Positions 60,741 through 64,000 of a DNA stretch of 64,000 bases are shown one piece after another. The DNA comes from Dromaius novaehollandiae (taxonomy: Eukaryota; Chordata; Aves; Casuariiformes; Dromaiidae), in contig NC_088101.1 in NCBI RefSeq assembly GCF_036370855.1, positions 317,501 through 381,500 on the forward strand. The letters run 5' to 3'. The number at the start of each line of letters is the position of its first letter. Within the stretch, counting starts at the first letter, position 1. Under the pieces are notes generated by a model. The model ran no database searches and was not told the DNA's origin. It saw only the letters and a list, made by a program, of their open reading frames with translations. A program made the translations under genes and the position numbers.

Positions 60741-63700
60741 AGGGTTTTCTGGGCAGAGGTGCATTGGCAGCACCAGTTTTCATTACACAAAAGATCTCCT
60801 GCAATCCTTCGGCAGGCTAAATTAGCATCAAAATCAGTTGACATTGTCCAAGTCAGACCACGAATTCATGCTCTCATCTAGAGCCTTGACTCTTAGTAAG
60901 CATTACTATTTTTACTAATGCAGAACCTCACTCAGGACCATGGTGCTAAACAGAAAAAAAACAGCCCTCTGATCATGCAGTGTGTTAATGACCTGAGCCG
61001 CTCTTGTGAAACATTAAAAATTGGACTTCTTGATCTTATCCATCTCCCTAGATGGACACTGTTATTTAGTGTTGAACAAACAGGAAGTAGATTCAAGCTG
61101 TCATCTTAATGTTCACTTGTCTACATAAATAAAACAGGAGACAGTGCAATTGCAGCACTGGAGGAAATACACTTTAAGAATTACAGAAAGATTTGTCACG
61201 TAACCAAGGGGAACATGAGAGGCGTTATATGCTGTTTCCACTCTGAAGAGCAATCGTCAGTGTGGATAAAAAGGACTTCATGCTCCTGAGTGTTTCTACC
61301 CACACACCTGTATTTATGCACACACACATTTGTAGTGTTACACTAACAATTGCACTAACAATTAACATTTCAGCAAGTGATCACTAGTCAGGAGAAAATC
61401 ATACACTCTTCCAAGCAAGGCAACCAAGAAAGACCTATTTAGAACTGTTTTGCCTTCATTGTACAGCAGATTAAAAGGTAGGAAAATAATTTTAAAATCT
61501 TCGTGCTTCAACAGACCTTTAATTCAACACAAGCCTTTCAAGAATGGGTAAAATAATGCCAATATGCACACTAGCATTGGTTTAAAACACAAAATATAGT
61601 CAATTTAATGAAACCAAAAGGAAGAGAGGTATACAAAGTATGGAGACAAAAGGGCAGAGATGGTGATGCCGTCATTTATATATCTAGATGCATAAAATCA
61701 GACAAATCTGTGGATTTTCAACAATCATTGCTGAACATATGATAACAACAGCAACGAAGGAAAAAAAGCAGTTTAAATTAGTGACATTTCCCTCTGCTCC
61801 TACAGAAATAGTTTCTTTATCCCTCTGTTTCCTAAAGAAATAGCTATTAAAATTTATAAAACAAGTTTTTTAATCAAAGTTTGGTGACAGAATATTTAGT
61901 TGAAAACAATGCCAGATATTCATTAACAAAACATCTTTCATAACAGCTAAATCAAGGTCTTGGGAGCATTTCAACGAGAAAACCATTGGTCTCTTTCTGC
62001 AGAGTAGATGCTTTGTAACACTGACAAACAGAAACCTTTCCAGGATGACCTCATATAAATGACGCACCTGTAACTCTTCACCTTCTTTTTGACCCACTCC
62101 TTCGGGGGGGGGGGGTCCCATGGTGGCCTCACTGCTTTGGCCAAGCACTGTGCGATCACTGATGAACCCATCTCTCAGTGCCCACTGCGACATCAGGCCC
62201 CCGGTTACACAGCCTGGGAGGAGAAAAGGATCAGAGTGTCTCTGAAGTGTGGCTGCCCCTTTCAAGATGTCTGAGCACAGTGTCCTCCTCGAGGACCTAG
62301 GGGCCTGGTACGCTCAGTGCATTGCTCCAGTTGGCATTCAGTTGTGATTCCCAGGGCAATTTTTCAGCCGTCACTTTGTAGCCAGCTGTGCTCAGCATCT
62401 AGTAGGACCCTATGGCAAGGGCAGGAGAGAATTCAGCTTCTCAAACCAGCCTCCGCTGGCTTTAACTATGAAATTATCCTTTCCTTGCTGTAGTGCTCTG
62501 CCTTCTGTACACTGTGACTTTTATAGCAACCAAAGCAGGCATCTTAGAGATGGCAAAATCATGTCCGTTTCTCAGCCACCCTCCAACCACCAGCAATTCC
62601 TGTCTTGAGTCACTGAGAGCAGCAAGGACTTGGTAGAATGTGAATTAGAAGTGTAACACAACACATAACCTTTCATTGGGGTAATTTCCTAACATCTGAG
62701 AACTTGACTTTATAAGCTAGTAGTAGAGTTCTGACCAATGTTCTCTTTATACACCTAAAAACCAAACAGATTAAAGAACTAAACACACAAATTCCACCAA
62801 TATGAAACTGTTTAGTACAAACCTCCCCCACTTCAACTAGCAGAATAACTCAGAGCAGAAGCACACAGCTCCCTTCCCTGGGAACCAATCTCTGAAAGGG
62901 GCAAGGATCTCCACCACCATTTCCCGAGCACAGGGGCCAGTTCCTCCAAGGGGCAACCGACCTGCCCAGGCTCCCGTGTCAGCTGCTGCCCAGCACCTCT
63001 GCTCTGCCTTTTCTGCAGAGGCTGGCACCAAGGCTGTGCAGCCCTGTGCTCCGTCCAGGGGCCAGCAGAACCAGCTCTGAGGATTCAGGAGCCTTTGCAA
63101 ATAGTGACAATTAAAATTTCAAATTCGGAGAGGTTTTTCTTGGCTTTGCCACCAAATTGGAAGATGAAATAAACACACCTTTGGGGACTTGGCTCTGGGC
63201 TTCTTCCCAAAGCATTTCCATCCTCCTCCCGGATAACGCAATGGCTTCACAAAGTGTTGCCTTCTCTTCAAATCCTGCCACGCTGGTTTCCTAGAAACCT
63301 TTAATGTGGTGCCCTGCAGAACACTGGCATAGCACATATAGGTCAGGGCTTGCAGAGTGGGACTTTTTGATTCACAGAGGCACCCAAACTGATCTCTTCC
63401 CCTGTCCCCAGTACAAAGTGTGAAATGCACATTTCAACAGCCGCTCTCCTGAAAAACATGCTGCAAATACCACCACCGTGCTACCAAGTAAAATTGGTTT
63501 AGGAGTATATTTGAGATACATTAGACAGAGAAATACTGAGCTACAGCGGTGAGGCCAAAGTATGAGATATGGAGAGACACTAGAGGTCCTTCTATCCCAA
63601 GGGATGAGCTAACACATCCTCTCCAAGGGAAAATGTGCCCCAGGCAGAGGAAAGGGCAATCTCCTATTTCACACAGAAATGAATAGCTTCGGGGCAGGAA

Positions 63701-64000
63701 AGGAAACTTATTTATGCCCTTCTCCCTTACTTAGCTACATTTTCCTCCTGCTGAATGGACTACTGACAGTGAGTTCCTGTTGGAAAGGTTCACTTTGATA
63801 AGGCACTGCAGTTTCCTTAAATGCCCTGTGGCTTGCTGCTCCAGAGGTGTCAGGGCTCGTCATAATCTGCCTGAAAGAAATTTGGAGGCCTGTGAAAGAG
63901 GTGCCTGGGAACTGGCAAGAGAATAGGGCAAGCGAAAGAGGTTAATTAATTGTGCAAAATGATTTTCATATCACAGCTTACAAAATCAAATTGATTCCTA
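60741..64000. other. AT-richer single-copy DNA, no supported gene
   Basis: Base composition falls to moderate GC. Open frames on both strands (61870-62265, 62837-63100, 63119-63430) are short, lack motifs, and are not joined by consistent splice sites. A 12-base G run lies at 62104-62115. It could be intron or intergenic DNA of a neighbouring gene. Confidence 0.55.

Noticed and set aside
56099..64000. tRNA, rRNA or histone-type small genes in the flank
   Set aside because: I saw no cloverleaf boxes, rRNA segments or conserved small-gene sequence on either strand.

Overview
The window looks like GC-rich avian DNA, probably from a microchromosome or a subtelomere-like region. The reasons are CR1 LINE copies in both orientations, a retroviral LTR with an avian alpharetrovirus-like R region, very short introns, and long C and CCCCG runs. 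CR1 also occurs in crocodilians and turtles, so 'bird' is an inference. There is no bacterial gene organisation, CRISPR array, rRNA or tRNA that I can see.

Positions 1-56098 are a head-to-tail tandem array of a unit of about 10.97 kb. Taking the arbitrary phase in which base 1 is unit position 1, there are five complete units (starts 1, 10969, 21936, 32905, 43879; lengths 10968, 10967, 10969, 10974, 10965) and a partial sixth unit (54844-56098). The array begins somewhere to the left of the window. The units are almost identical, with a few tens of scattered substitutions and length changes in C and CA tracts.

Each unit carries, left to right: (a) a minus-strand GC-box plus TATA promoter at about unit 381-424; (b) an old retroviral pol fragment at 1729-3008 (plus strand, connection/RNase H then start of integrase), split by a plus-strand CR1 3' end at about 2492-2812; (c) a set of minus-strand, splice-bounded, phase-compatible exons between 3469 and 7687; (d) an antisense CR1 of about 1.7 kb at 8007-9690; (e) about 1.3 kb of GC-rich sequence before the next unit.

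Read on the minus strand this makes one transcription unit per repeat. The promoter in unit N+1 would drive leftward through the 5' leader and the CR1 (a first intron) into the exons of unit N, ending in a stop at unit position 3469. The predicted product is about 274 residues and I do not recognise it. The truncated sixth unit keeps just enough sequence to supply a promoter for the fifth gene copy. So the window would hold five complete copies, plus one promoter (unit 1) whose gene lies off the left edge.

Shared variants link unit 1 with unit 4 and unit 2 with unit 5. That suggests a three-unit (about 32.9 kb) higher-order duplication later blurred by conversion. Unit 5 and the partial unit 6 keep older or private states, as expected at an array edge.

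The right flank (56099-64000) is single-copy. It holds a solo alpharetrovirus-like LTR, a second LTR-like end in the opposite orientation, two isolated exon-like fragments (one with an MSL2-like Cys-rich motif), a minus-strand CR1 3' end, and about 3 kb of AT-richer sequence with no gene that I can support.
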